Shown piece after piece: positions 16,556-25,181 of a stretch of DNA of 64,000 nt; the first letter of the stretch is position 1, and each line of letters opens with the position of its first letter. The position numbers and the translations under genes are program-made. The stretch spans positions 17,308-81,307 of the forward strand of contig NZ_MAQX01000002.1 of assembly GCF_001682865.1 (NCBI RefSeq). Reading direction: 5' to 3'. The stretch is from Bacillus sp. FJAT-26390. Lineage in GTDB: Bacteria > Bacillota > Bacilli > Paenibacillales > Paenibacillaceae. A model generated the notes under the pieces. That model was not told the origin of the DNA and did no database searches. It worked only from the letters and a program-made list of their open reading frames with translations.

Positions 16556-17254
16556 TTAGAGGTCCGCCTGTCTCTCGAATTTGTAGCCAATGCCGAACAC
16601 GGTCGTGATCATATCGTTAAGATCCAGCTTCTTTCGCAAGCGCTGGATGTGCGTATCAATGGTTCTTGTATCGCCAAAATAATCATAGCCCCATACGAAG
16701 TCCAGCAGCTCCTCCCGGGTGAATATTTTGCCCCTATAGCTGTACAGCGTCATCAAGAGATCAAATTCCTTTGGCGTCAGCTCGACCATTTGTTTGTTTT
16801 TCTTGACTTGCCTCTCGCTTTTTGCCACTTCAATGTCCTTGAAACGAATGACATCCTCCAAGGTCTCATCCACCTGCCGGCTGGCTTGCATAAGACGCCG
16901 AAGAATCGTCCGAATTCTGGCAATGACCTCACGAAGGTCAAAGGGCTTCGTAATATAATCGTCCGCTCCAAATTCCAGCCCTAAAATTTTATCCTTAATA
17001 TCGGATTTCGCAGTAAGCATCAGAATCGGAATATTGTGGGTAGCCGTTACCTTCTTGCATATATCAAGTCCGCTTTGATCAGGCAGCATCCAGTCTAGCA
17101 GTAGCAAATCCGGCTTGAAGCGCCCAACTTCTCTAAGCCCGTCTTCCCCCGTATGCGCCTTAACTGTCTCAAAGCCCTCATTACTCAGTCCATAGGCGAG
17201 CAAATCAGCAATGGCCACTTCGTCTTCTATAATTAAAATTTTGATTTTCTCCAT
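16556..17254 (-). CDS. OmpR/PhoB-family response regulator
   Basis: A 232-residue protein. The receiver domain has the acidic pocket IIEDE and the phospho-accepting Asp54 in LLLDWMLP, with the conserved Lys in ITKPFDL. The C-terminal winged helix has VELTPKEFDLLMTL, TREELLDFVWG and TRTIDTHIQRLRKKL. The ATG at 17254 is 8 bases after GGAG and is preferred over the upstream frame start at 17281. It is first in the regulator-kinase-lipoprotein operon. Targets are unknown; the sugar operon next door is a candidate. Confidence 0.93.
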   Translation of the reverse strand: MEKIKILIIEDEVAIADLLAYGLSNEGFETVKAHTGEDGLREVGRFKPDLLLLDWMLPDQSGLDICKKVTATHNIPILMLTAKSDIKDKILGLEFGADDYITKPFDLREVIARIRTILRRLMQASRQVDETLEDVIRFKDIEVAKSERQVKKNKQMVELTPKEFDLLMTLYSYRGKIFTREELLDFVWGYDYFGDTRTIDTHIQRLRKKLDLNDMITTVFGIGYKFERQADL

Positions 17255-17434
17255 AGGCTTGTCTCCAAATGCTCCCTTCACTTTCCCTCAATCATTATAG
17301 CCTATCATAGAAAATGGAGATGCCTCCCGTCAATAAAGCGGCGATCGGCGCTTCCGAGCCAGCTGTTTTTTTTCATAAAAGTGTTGGCTGATGGAAACAT
17401 TATTTGTAGAGGACAAAATAAGCGGGAGGTCGCC

Positions 17435-17782
17435 TTGTACTATATTTACAGCTCTTCACTGCTTTTAACTGGCCTGTTCCTTGTAAATGCTGTGTTCTCT
17501 TATCAAAGCAAGCACATCGACCCGCATTTCTGGTCTACGCTAAAATTTCAGCTGCTTGCCTTGCCTTTGTTCCTTACGGCGAATCTTTGCATTGGCTATG
17601 GAATCAAACTCGGGTATAAAGCAGTTGGAAGCTTGGGGTATGTGCTGCTTGCTTCGAAGGGGCTCGAAATGTTCATTTCGCTGCTTATGGGGTTTATCTT
17701 CCTGCGGGAATCGCCAAGCTGGCGCACGTGGGCAGGCCTTGCCATCGTTCTAATCGGGTTTGTTGTAGCCAAAGGGAAATAG
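17435..17782 (+). CDS. Small EamA/SMR-like four-helix membrane protein
   Basis: A 115-residue protein starting at TTG 17435, 5-6 bases after GGGAGG; the longer frame to 17381 has no ribosome site. Four membrane helices are predicted. The C-terminal part LMGFIFLRESPSWRTWAGLAIVLIGF follows the EamA/SMR pattern in which two half-size units dimerise to form a transporter. It lacks the conserved Glu of drug-exporting SMR proteins in helix 1. It stands alone, transcribed against its neighbours, with its own terminator. Confidence 0.8.
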   Translation: MYYIYSSSLLLTGLFLVNAVFSYQSKHIDPHFWSTLKFQLLALPLFLTANLCIGYGIKLGYKAVGSLGYVLLASKGLEMFISLLMGFIFLRESPSWRTWAGLAIVLIGFVVAKGK

Positions 17783-17800
17783 TGCTGCGCGGAGGGTTAT

Positions 17801-17870
17801 AACAAGAGAGGTTAAGCTCCGAATGGCTCATCTTAGCCATTTGAAGCTTAACCCCCTTGTTCCCCTTTTT
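17801..17870 (+). terminator. Intrinsic terminator of the EamA-like gene
   Basis: Long interrupted stem: AACAAG (17801-17806) with CTTGTT (17856-17861), GGTTAAGCT (17810-17818) with AGCTTAACC (17845-17853), and an inner ATGGCT/AGCCAT pair. A run of six T follows. Confidence 0.8.
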
Positions 17871-17888
17871 TAAAAACAGGATCGGTTT

Positions 17889-19997
17889 TTAATCGTTGCC
17901 ATTTCTATTGTTGTCCCTGTTGTCACGCCTATTCTCTCTATCTTTGTCTTTATCCTTCTTTCGATCCTTTTCCCTTTCCTTCCGCTCCTTTTCCCGTTTT
18001 TTCCGTTCCTTCTTGTCTTCCTTTTCTGTTTTTCGATCACCATCTTTATTCCATTCCGATTTCGATTTATCTTCCTTGTCTTTGTCCTTATCCTTCTTTT
18101 TAGGCAGAATATCGGGAGCCTTAGGGAACGGAATGACCGGTTCATCCTTTAATGCCGCTGCGAAAACCGCTTGGAATACAACGGCCGCAGCCTTCGAGCT
18201 TGTCGATAAATAATGGCTGCTATCGCTCTGATCGTAGCCCAACCATACCGCGCCTACTAGCTGGGGCGTGTATCCGACAAACCAGTTATCCTTGGCCCCA
18301 TAACCCGTCGTACCGAGCATTTGAGTCGTGCCTGACTTGCCCGCAAGCGGTCGGTTTTGGAGCTCCGCTGCAACTCCCGTCCCTTCCTTAATAACGCCTT
18401 CCAGCATTGCTGTCATCGTTCGTGCAACGGCAGAGTCCGTTACCTTCTCGCTGCCCGTGCTTTGCTCGAATGAAGCCAGCACTTCGCCGCCTGCCGATTC
18501 GATGCGCGTAATGGCATGCGCATGCTGGCGAATGCCGTCATTTGCGAATACGCCGAAGGCTTCGGCCATTTGCAGCGGCGATACACCGTCATGCAGGCCG
18601 CCAAGCGCAAGCCCCAGCGTACGGTCCTGCTCCGTTAATGGAATGCCGAAGCGCGCTGCGGCATCGGTGCCCTTGGCAATTCCGATCTCGTTCAGCAGCT
18701 TCACAGCCGGTATATTATACGAATGGATCAACGCTTCATAAAGCGATACTTTCCCATGGAAGGAGCCGTCTGCGTTCTTAGGCTCGTAGCCGTTAATGTT
18801 AATCGGCTCATCGACCAGCTCGTCGCTTGGCTTATAGCCAAGCTCTAGCGCAGGCGTGTAAACCGCTACTGGCTTGATCGTTGAGCCCGGCTGGCGCTTT
18901 AGCTGCGTAGCCCGGTTGAAGCCGCGAAACGGCTGCTCCCCTCTTCCGCCTACCAGCGCCCGAATGCCGCCATTGCGCGGATCAACGAGAACCGTGCCGC
19001 TTTGAATCAGCTGGTCTGCCGCACTGGCTGGAAACAGCGACTCATTCGCATATACCTTCTCCGCCGACTGCTGCATTTTTGTATCCAATTCCGTATAGAT
19101 TCGCAGCCCGCCTTGCAGTACTTCATTTTCCGACAATCCATATTTCGCCATCGCCTCGCGAATGATCTGATCGACGTAATAAGGATAGCTGATGTCATCT
19201 ACGCGGTTAGGCTTCGAGCTTAATAATTGGATAGGCTCTTGAACCGATTTGCTGTAACTATCCTCGCTAATCAACCCTTGCTCCTTCATGAGCTGAAGAA
19301 CGACATTCCTTCGCTCAAGCGCCTTATCCTTATGCTTATACGGCGTTAGGGCGGAGGGCGCCTTTATAAGACCGGCAAGCAGAGCAGCCTCCGCTACTGT
19401 AAGCTGTCCCGGCTCCTTGCCGAAATACGTATTCGCCGCCCGATCGATTCCCCAAGCGCCTTCCCCATAATAAATCTGGTTCAGGTACATCGCTATAATT
19501 TCCTCTTTGCTGTAATTCTCCTCGATTTTCTTGGCGAGAAGCACCTCGTTCCACTTCCGTGACCAGGTCCGCTCTTGCGACAAAAAGACGTTTTTGGCGA
19601 GCTGCTGCGTAATCGTACTGCCGCCTTGCACCGTACCGCCTGACGCCATATTCGTCCAAAAAGCACGCCCGATCGCCCGCAGGTCCATGCCCTCGTGTTC
19701 AAAATATCGCCTGTCTTCTACGGCAACAACGGCATCCACCATCGATTTGGGAATATCCGAGTACCCGATTTCGTCTATTTTATTGAAGGAAATCCGGGTA
19801 GCCTCCGCTCCATTCTGATCATACAAAATCGTAGCCGCCGGCAGCGGCACCTCAAGCTGTCCAATATCCTGCACGCTGACAAAATACCGAAAAGCCGCCC
19901 AGCTCCCAACAATGGCGATAACGAGCAAAGCTGCCATGATGAGCAGCACTTGTTTAATCTTTATCTTTTTGATACGGAAAGCCTGCTTGTTCTTCAT
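17889..19997 (-). CDS. pbpA/ponA-like: Class A penicillin-binding protein 1A with charged C-terminal tail
   Basis: A 702-residue bifunctional peptidoglycan synthase. One N-terminal membrane helix (about 13-36) is followed by a glycosyltransferase 51 domain with VEDRRYFEHEG and GGSTITQQLAKN (catalytic Glu near 92). The transpeptidase domain has its SxxK in GSTIKP (Ser near 369), SYN near 425 and KSG near 557. The last 65-70 residues are almost only K, D, E, R and N (KDKDKDKEDK, KERKEREKDRKKDKDK), a low-complexity tail outside the enzyme. The gene is monocistronic. Confidence 0.93.
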   Translation of the reverse strand: MKNKQAFRIKKIKIKQVLLIMAALLVIAIVGSWAAFRYFVSVQDIGQLEVPLPAATILYDQNGAEATRISFNKIDEIGYSDIPKSMVDAVVAVEDRRYFEHEGMDLRAIGRAFWTNMASGGTVQGGSTITQQLAKNVFLSQERTWSRKWNEVLLAKKIEENYSKEEIIAMYLNQIYYGEGAWGIDRAANTYFGKEPGQLTVAEAALLAGLIKAPSALTPYKHKDKALERRNVVLQLMKEQGLISEDSYSKSVQEPIQLLSSKPNRVDDISYPYYVDQIIREAMAKYGLSENEVLQGGLRIYTELDTKMQQSAEKVYANESLFPASAADQLIQSGTVLVDPRNGGIRALVGGRGEQPFRGFNRATQLKRQPGSTIKPVAVYTPALELGYKPSDELVDEPININGYEPKNADGSFHGKVSLYEALIHSYNIPAVKLLNEIGIAKGTDAAARFGIPLTEQDRTLGLALGGLHDGVSPLQMAEAFGVFANDGIRQHAHAITRIESAGGEVLASFEQSTGSEKVTDSAVARTMTAMLEGVIKEGTGVAAELQNRPLAGKSGTTQMLGTTGYGAKDNWFVGYTPQLVGAVWLGYDQSDSSHYLSTSSKAAAVVFQAVFAAALKDEPVIPFPKAPDILPKKKDKDKDKEDKSKSEWNKDGDRKTEKEDKKERKKREKERKEREKDRKKDKDKDRENRRDNRDNNRNGND

Positions 19998-20092
19998 TCA
20001 TTCTCCCCCATGCTCTTGCTTCTTGCTGCCTACAACATTCGTAAGTGGACTCCGTTTTTAGTACGTTGGACTCATTAACTGCTTAGATGCGC

Positions 20093-20130
20093 AAAAAAAT
20101 GCCAGGAAACAGTCGCCTGCTCCCCAGCAT
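20093..20130 (-). terminator. Intrinsic terminator of the small acidic protein gene
   Basis: A 10-bp stem with wobble pairs (20121-20130 with 20099-20108) followed on the minus strand by seven T. It stands between the gene ending at 20175 and PBP1A. Confidence 0.7.
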
Positions 20131-20174
20131 CTTTTAGACCTATTTGGTGAATCGTAAACATCCACGCTATATGG

Positions 20175-20408
20175 TTATGCCTGCATTTCGGAATGATAAA
20201 GTCCCTCTTCGGCTTCCGACAAAAAAAGCGTAAAATCCTCCCGTTTGTTTAAAAACTGCTGATACTGCACCTGCGCGATCTCATCATCCGGATTCGTCTC
20301 CAAATAAATTTCCAGTTCCTCGATCGTTTGCTCAATCTCATACAATACGTCCCTGCTGCTATAGCTTTTCTCTTCGTTCATCTGCATTTGCGTCCATGCC
20401 TCGTTCAA
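20175..20408 (-). CDS. Small acidic hypothetical protein
   Basis: 77 residues, starting at TTG 20408, which has a perfect AGGAGG 8 bases upstream. A longer frame from TTG 20447 would place this AGGAGG inside the gene and has no site of its own. The sequence is Glu-rich and helical (EIEQTIEELEIYLETNPDDE, QFLNKREDFTLFL), likely a short coiled-coil or helical hairpin. There is no signal or membrane segment. I do not recognise the family. Confidence 0.7.
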   Translation of the reverse strand: MNEAWTQMQMNEEKSYSSRDVLYEIEQTIEELEIYLETNPDDEIAQVQYQQFLNKREDFTLFLSEAEEGLYHSEMQA

Positions 20409-20638
20409 CTCATCTGCCTCCTGCTGCCCTATTCTATTGTTTTGCAATCATTATGGCAGACATGCAAAAATAGGGCTTCGTTAACTACTATATTCAGGAC
20501 ACCAATAAATAGAACCTCCACTTTCGGAAAATGGATGCTTCAGCCAGACCTATACCAACGCAAGCAAGGCTGTCAGTAGAACCGACAGCCTTGTACTGAG
20601 CATGAAAATGAATGACTTATCGCTGCAAGCTGCTGGCG

Positions 20639-21151
20639 TCAGCCTCCCGCTTTCTTGCGTACTGGATATAGCATCGTGAAATTGAATGTCTCGATGTCTC
20701 CATATGGGATCGTCAGCGCGTTGATTGGCTCCAGCGGAACGGTCTCCATACCGAGAGCGCTGGCATCCAGCTCGTAATCCTGAGACTGCTCCAGCCATCC
20801 GAACATCGCTTCATATACGCTCCACATATGATTTTCATCTCCATATACGCGTGCGCTCGCGCATAGGCCACCGCTTGACTCAAGCGTCTCCAACCCATCT
20901 GGCACATCGCCAAACTCGCTAACCGCTAGCCCGACCCATAGCGTATCCACTTCCTTGCCCCACTGCTCCTGCGGAATGAACACATAGACATGCGGCCCCG
21001 CAAGCAGCCTTGCGTCATCAAGCGGAAGCTGCTCCGTCAGCTTGCTCCACGCCACACGCGTTCCGCTTTTGTCTGGCGTCATGCATGTCCGCACCGCCAG
21101 CGCCTTAAATGGCGCAATATGAACGACTTCAATCGTAATCGTCTCTTGCAT
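20639..21151 (-). CDS. GyrI-like effector-binding domain protein
   Basis: A 170-residue single-domain GyrI/SOUL-like protein, MQETITIEVVHIAPFKALAVR, ending in the family's PYGDIETFNFTMLYPVRK type strand. Such domains bind small molecules and form the C-terminal half of AraC/MerR regulators; here there is no DNA-binding part. A second GyrI-like gene lies 33 bases upstream in the same direction, so the two are probably co-transcribed. A hairpin at 20565-20593 past the stop lacks a T run. The ligand is unknown. Confidence 0.8.
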   Translation of the reverse strand: MQETITIEVVHIAPFKALAVRTCMTPDKSGTRVAWSKLTEQLPLDDARLLAGPHVYVFIPQEQWGKEVDTLWVGLAVSEFGDVPDGLETLESSGGLCASARVYGDENHMWSVYEAMFGWLEQSQDYELDASALGMETVPLEPINALTIPYGDIETFNFTMLYPVRKKAGG

Positions 21152-21184
21152 GATAGGAGGCTCCCTTCAACTCAACAGATCGTT

Positions 21185-21697
21185 TTAAGCTTTTGCGCGA
21201 ATGGGGAAATACAAATCAATCTCGGAATTCGGATCATTTGGCTCCGTGTAACGCTGGTCATAAAACTCAAATTCATATTTGCCGGTATGGGTGCCTCCGT
21301 CGTATTCAAAGGAGCTGCTTGGCAGCCATTCTCCCCAGAAATGTTTGAAGCCATCGCTTATGCCGTCAAGCGGACCACGAAGAGTCAGCACGATATAACG
21401 TGCAGCGGGTACTTCGATACGCAGCATGCCTTCCGGGACCTCGCCGTCTTGATGGATTTGCACAGCCGCTGTGTAATCAAAAGGCGCTCCGGGCGGGTTG
21501 TCCGGATTTTGCAGCATAAGCCCAAAGCTGCGCCAGCCGAGCTGGCCTTGAACTTCTGGAATGCGCTTGCCGAATTCGCCCCACAGCTTGGCAATCTTAT
21601 TCTCCGATGCAGGCAAAGACGAATCAAAATGGATCGTTTCCGTAACGCCAACGACGGTAAAGGCAGGTTTTTCAATGATTTTTGTTTCAATGATCAT
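21185..21697 (-). CDS. GyrI-like/AraC effector-binding domain protein
   Basis: About 170 residues from ATG 21697 (MIIETKIIEKPAFTVVGV), preceded at some distance by AGGGAG; a longer frame to 21742 has no better site. It shows the standard domain text IAKLWGEFGKRIPEV, FDYTAAVQIHQDGEVPEG, IEVPAARYIVLTLRG and EFEFYDQRY. No DNA-binding domain is attached. It is first in a likely two-gene unit with the next GyrI-like gene. Role unknown; family members bind drugs and lipophilic cations. Confidence 0.82.
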   Translation of the reverse strand: MIIETKIIEKPAFTVVGVTETIHFDSSLPASENKIAKLWGEFGKRIPEVQGQLGWRSFGLMLQNPDNPPGAPFDYTAAVQIHQDGEVPEGMLRIEVPAARYIVLTLRGPLDGISDGFKHFWGEWLPSSSFEYDGGTHTGKYEFEFYDQRYTEPNDPNSEIDLYFPIRAKA

Positions 21698-21827
21698 GAT
21701 TGCTACATCGCTCCCTATCAATGTTGGTGTTTTTACTTTCATCTATGTGAGATGCCATTGAAGTCTAATATCTAACCGCTTGTTTCAAAATAATATTCAT
21801 CTTTCTATATTATCATCGAAAGTAACC

Positions 21828-21850
21828 AAAAAAAAAAGCGCAGCCCGCAT
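21828..21850 (-). terminator. Distal half of an intrinsic terminator split by the IS element
   Basis: With the IS and one CAT copy removed, this arm (GGCTGCGCTTTTTTTTTT on the minus strand) pairs with the arm at 23521-23532. The result is a 12-bp hairpin with a T run for the LLM oxidoreductase gene at 23544. The IS sits in the loop, so the terminator no longer folds. Confidence 0.75.
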
Positions 21851-21917
21851 TGATATGCTCCCCCTACAGTAGACAGGTGAAATAATAAAACCTGATTACT
21901 GTAAGGGGAGCTTTTTC

Positions 21918-22595
21918 ATGGCTAAAGGAAAATATAATGCACTAGAGAAACTTACGATTCTCGAAGAAGTGTCAAATGGGGAAATTGGTTTTTTAGCTGC
22001 GACTAAGAAGTATGAGATCAACAAAACAACGTTGATGAAATGGCAGCGTCGCTACAAGCTGTATGGCTATGAAGGACTGGAGCACCGTACACATAATCGA
22101 AGTTATAGTGCAGAACTTAAGCTCCAAGCGGTGAAAGATTACCTTGAGGGTGTATGGTCTAAGTACCAGATCATCGATAAATATAAGATTGCAAGTACAA
22201 CCCAGCTCTCCAACTGGATTAAGAAGTATAATAGTCATAGCAGCTTAAAAGCCTATAAAGGGGAAACAAAAGCTATGACAAAGGGTCGCTCTACGACGTG
22301 GCAGGAACGGATAGAAATTGTCCAATATTGTATGACTAATCAGCATGACTACCAAAAGACAGCGGGACAATTTCAGGTCTCCTACCAGCAAGTATACCAA
22401 TGGGTGAAGAAGTTCGAGGATCGCGGTCAGGATGCATTAAAAGATGGCCGTGGAAGAAAGAAAGCCCCGGAAGAGCTAACGGAAGCCGAACAACAGAAAC
22501 TTAAGATGAAGCAGATGGAGTACGAAATGGAGCGCCTTCGGGCGGAAAATGCATTCTTAAAAAAGTTAGAGGAACTCGAAAGAAGGCGACGCTAA
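21918..22595 (+). CDS. IS3-family transposase OrfA
   Basis: A 225-residue DNA-binding part of the transposase with two helix-turn-helix regions (about 10-60 and 105-165, the second containing GQFQVSYQQVYQWVKKF). A leucine-zipper-like coiled coil follows at the end (MKQMEYEMERLRAENAFLKK). The coiled coil spans the A6G slippery site, so frameshifting joins it to OrfB. The start ATG at 21918 follows AAGGGGAG. Confidence 0.93.
   Translation: MAKGKYNALEKLTILEEVSNGEIGFLAATKKYEINKTTLMKWQRRYKLYGYEGLEHRTHNRSYSAELKLQAVKDYLEGVWSKYQIIDKYKIASTTQLSNWIKKYNSHSSLKAYKGETKAMTKGRSTTWQERIEIVQYCMTNQHDYQKTAGQFQVSYQQVYQWVKKFEDRGQDALKDGRGRKKAPEELTEAEQQKLKMKQMEYEMERLRAENAFLKKLEELERRRR
22559..22565 (+). promoter_or_regulatory. 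Programmed -1 frameshift site A AAA AAG in the IS
   Basis: The heptamer is in the zero frame of orfA as TTA AAA AAG. After a -1 slip the frame stays open from 22565 (Val-Arg-Gly-Thr...) and runs in phase into the orfB ATG at 22655, which yields one OrfAB fusion. Confidence 0.85.
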
Positions 22596-22654
22596 GTCAA
22601 GTAAGACAGGAGACAACCTACCTTGCTATTCAAGCGCTTCAACAGGAGGCATCA

Positions 22655-23473
22655 ATGTGTATTCAGCTTCTCTGTGAAGTTGCTGGAATTGCACGCTCAA
22701 GCTATTACAAGTGGTTAAATCGCACACCTAGTTCTCGTGAATTAGAGAATGAACAGTTGATATCGTTGATGATAAACATCTATGAGAAAGTAGAACGTAC
22801 CTTTGGATACCGTCAATTAACCTTACATGTGCGTAAACAAACTGGGAAAAAGCTCAACCATAAGCGTATATACCGGCTAATGAAACTAAAAGGTATGCAG
22901 TCCGTCATCCGCAGGAAGAAAACGAAATATGTACGCTCCACTCCACAGCAAGTGGCTGAAAACCTGTTAAACCGTGAATTTCAAGCCACTGAACCAAATG
23001 AGAAGTGGGTGACGGATGTGACCGAATTCAAATATGGACATGGTCAGAAAGCGTATTTGAGCGCTATTCTAGATCTCCATGATAAAGCCGTCGTCTCCTA
23101 TGTATTGGGGCATTCAAATAACAATCCGCTAGTATTCCAGACTTTAAAGCAAGCCCTACAAGCAGCTCCAGGAAGCAAACCCATGCTTCACAGCGATCGT
23201 GGATTTCAATACACCTCACTGGACTTCAAGAAGTTATTGGACCAAAACGAGTTGTCTCAGAGCATGTCCCGAGTTGGTCGTTGCATCGATAACGGACCAA
23301 TGGAATCTTTCTGGGGAACTCTAAAATGTGAGAAGTATTATTTACACACGTACGAAACCTTTGCGGACCTTAAGAGAGACATCGAAGCCTACATCTATTT
23401 TTACAATAACGAACGATTACAAGCAAAATTAAACGGCCTCAGTCCTATGGAATTCAGGAGTAAGGCCGCTTAA
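22655..23473 (+). CDS. IS3-family transposase OrfB (rve/DDE integrase core)
   Basis: 272 residues from the first ATG; the real product is probably the OrfAB fusion made by frameshifting at 22559. The N-terminal HTH_21 region has SYYKWLNR and FGYRQLTLHV. The catalytic core shows the DDE triad: Asp in WVTDVTEF, Asp in HSDRGFQYTS, and Glu in GPMESFWGTLK, with YIYFYNNERLQAKL at the end. Full length, no internal stop. Confidence 0.93.
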   Translation: MCIQLLCEVAGIARSSYYKWLNRTPSSRELENEQLISLMINIYEKVERTFGYRQLTLHVRKQTGKKLNHKRIYRLMKLKGMQSVIRRKKTKYVRSTPQQVAENLLNREFQATEPNEKWVTDVTEFKYGHGQKAYLSAILDLHDKAVVSYVLGHSNNNPLVFQTLKQALQAAPGSKPMLHSDRGFQYTSLDFKKLLDQNELSQSMSRVGRCIDNGPMESFWGTLKCEKYYLHTYETFADLKRDIEAYIYFYNNERLQAKLNGLSPMEFRSKAA

Positions 23474-23543
23474 CTGTTTTTATTATTTGTACTGTCTACT
23501 TGACGGGGTGCTGTTCACATGCGGCTGCACTTTTCTTATTCAA

Positions 23544-24611
23544 CTATTGAGAATTTCGGGCAAGCTCCTTACGTACGATTGGCGCTACCTTGGTACCGAG
23601 CAGCTCAATTGCGCGGAGCACCTCACGATGCGGCATCGTGCCGACATTCACATGCAGGAAGAACCGCGTTATGCCTAAGTTTTTGCGCAGCAATAAAATT
23701 TTTTCCGCGACATATTCAGGATCTCCGACATATAGAGCGCCCCGAAGGCTGCGAGCGGAATCAAAAGCAGCACGGTCATAATGCTGTCTCCAGCCGCGCT
23801 CGCGCCCGATGACATTCATCTGGGCCTGCGTTGGCGGGAAAAATAGATCGGCAGCCCGTTCCGTTGTTTCGCCAACAAATCCGTGCGAATGCGTCGCGAT
23901 TTCCAGCTTGCTAGGATCATGTCCGGCACGTATTGCAGCTTCCTTATAGAGATCAACTAACGGAGCGAAGCTCTCAGGCATTCCGCCAATAATCGCGAAC
24001 GCGATAGGAAGTCCCAGCATACCTGCCCGTACTGCGGACTGCGCATTCCCGCCGCTTGCGATCCAGACCGGCAGCGGGCTTTGAACGGACCTTGGATAAA
24101 CCGCAAGGTTATCGATTGCCGGACGGTGTCCGCCGCGCCAAGTTACTTTCTCCGATGCTCTAATCGCAAGGAGCAGCTCCAGCTTTTCGTCAAATAACTC
24201 TTCATAATCATCTAGGCTATATCCGAAGAGCGGAAAGGATTCAATAAACGAACCTCTGCCCGCCATAATTTCAGCTCGTCCGTTAGAGATGCCGTCAAGC
24301 GTAGAGAAAGCCTGATATACGCGAACCGGATCATCTGAAGACAGCACGGTGACGGCGCTCGTAAGCCGAATCCGCTTCGTCATGGCAGCCGCAGCTGCCA
24401 GCACAACAGCAGGCGAGGTGCCTGCATAATCCGCTCGATGATGCTCCCCAATGCCATAAACATCCAAACCTGCCTGATCGGCAAGTACGATCTCTTCCAC
24501 CGCATGCCGCAGCCGTTCAGCATGGCTGATGACCTCGCCCGTTACCGGGTCCGGCGTAGTCTCCAAAAACGTACTGATTCCTATCTCCATCTTAGTTGCC
24601 AAATCGGTCAT
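23544..24611 (-). CDS. LLM-class flavin-dependent oxidoreductase
   Basis: A 355-residue luciferase-like monooxygenase. It shows [64 protein letters not shown] and [10 protein letters not shown], all typical of FMN-binding TIM-barrel members of this class. The substrate cannot be told. Its natural terminator, 20 bases past the stop, has been split by the IS. Transcription may therefore now run into the IS in antisense. Confidence 0.9.
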   Translation of the reverse strand: MTDLATKMEIGISTFLETTPDPVTGEVISHAERLRHAVEEIVLADQAGLDVYGIGEHHRADYAGTSPAVVLAAAAAMTKRIRLTSAVTVLSSDDPVRVYQAFSTLDGISNGRAEIMAGRGSFIESFPLFGYSLDDYEELFDEKLELLLAIRASEKVTWRGGHRPAIDNLAVYPRSVQSPLPVWIASGGNAQSAVRAGMLGLPIAFAIIGGMPESFAPLVDLYKEAAIRAGHDPSKLEIATHSHGFVGETTERAADLFFPPTQAQMNVIGRERGWRQHYDRAAFDSARSLRGALYVGDPEYVAEKILLLRKNLGITRFFLHVNVGTMPHREVLRAIELLGTKVAPIVRKELARNSQ

Positions 24612-24760
24612 TTCAACTCTCCCCCTTCATTACCTATAGTTTACTCATTTTTTTATGGTTTCTCAACTTTAGTAAGCAAATTATTGCATTGGCATTCTTA
24701 ATCCATGTCAATTAAAATAGAAGATGATAAGCTTCAGCTTGAGAAAGAGAGTGTAGAAAT

Positions 24761-25180
24761 TTGAAAATTAGAGCAGCAACTGAAACCGACTATCCTGCAT
24801 TAAGGCACATCTTTCTTGAATCACGCCGCAAGAGCTTTGTATGGGCGAATAATAAAGAAATGGCTTTAGAAGACTTTGATAGGCAGACTATTGAAGAGTA
24901 TATTATTTTAGCAGAAGAAGATGGTCACATGCTCGGCTTTGCTTCTTTGTACTTGCCTGAAAATTTTATTCACCATTTATTCGTTCATCCCCAGTTTGCA
25001 CGTAAGGGCGCTGGCAGTAAGCTGCTTCAAGCCGCCATTGCAAAAATGAATAAACCAATGACGCTAAAATGTGTTTCTCAAAATCAAATCGCGATGCAAT
25101 TTTATGAGAAACATGGTTGGAAAAAAGCCGTTGAAGAAGGCAGTCCCGAAGAAAAATATTGGGTTATGGTATATGAATGA
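24761..25180 (+). CDS. GNAT-family N-acetyltransferase
   Basis: A 139-residue GNAT. Strand-turn text MLGFASLYLPENFIHHLFVHPQFARKGAGSKLLQ contains the acetyl-CoA loop (R/Q)xxGxG as RKGAGS, and SQNQIAMQFYEKHGW is the C-terminal motif. It starts at TTG 24761 with only a weak AGAGAG site. It converges with the damaged GNAT gene, with one base between their stops. Substrate unknown. Confidence 0.85.
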   Translation: MKIRAATETDYPALRHIFLESRRKSFVWANNKEMALEDFDRQTIEEYIILAEEDGHMLGFASLYLPENFIHHLFVHPQFARKGAGSKLLQAAIAKMNKPMTLKCVSQNQIAMQFYEKHGWKKAVEEGSPEEKYWVMVYE

Positions 25181-25181
25181 A

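Larger units (their letters stand above)
21851..23517 (+). mobile_element. IS3-family (IS150-type) insertion sequence, complete
   Basis: A 1667-base element bounded by TG...CA. Its imperfect inverted repeats of about 44 bases share AGTAGACAG and AAATAATAAAA. A 3-base direct repeat CAT flanks it (21848-21850 and 23518-23520), as expected for the IS150 group. It carries orfA and orfB with a -1 frameshift signal between them. Both reading frames and the DDE triad are intact, so it may be active. It is oriented against its neighbours. No second copy occurs in the window. Confidence 0.92.

Noticed and set aside
17896-18213. Ser/Phe/Leu-rich plus-strand frame opposite the PBP1A tail
   Set aside because: It is the antisense reading of the Lys/Glu/Asp-rich tail codons.
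20565-20593. Perfect 10-bp inverted repeat past the second GyrI-like gene
   Set aside because: No T run on either strand, so it is not called as a terminator; possibly an RNA-stabilising hairpin.
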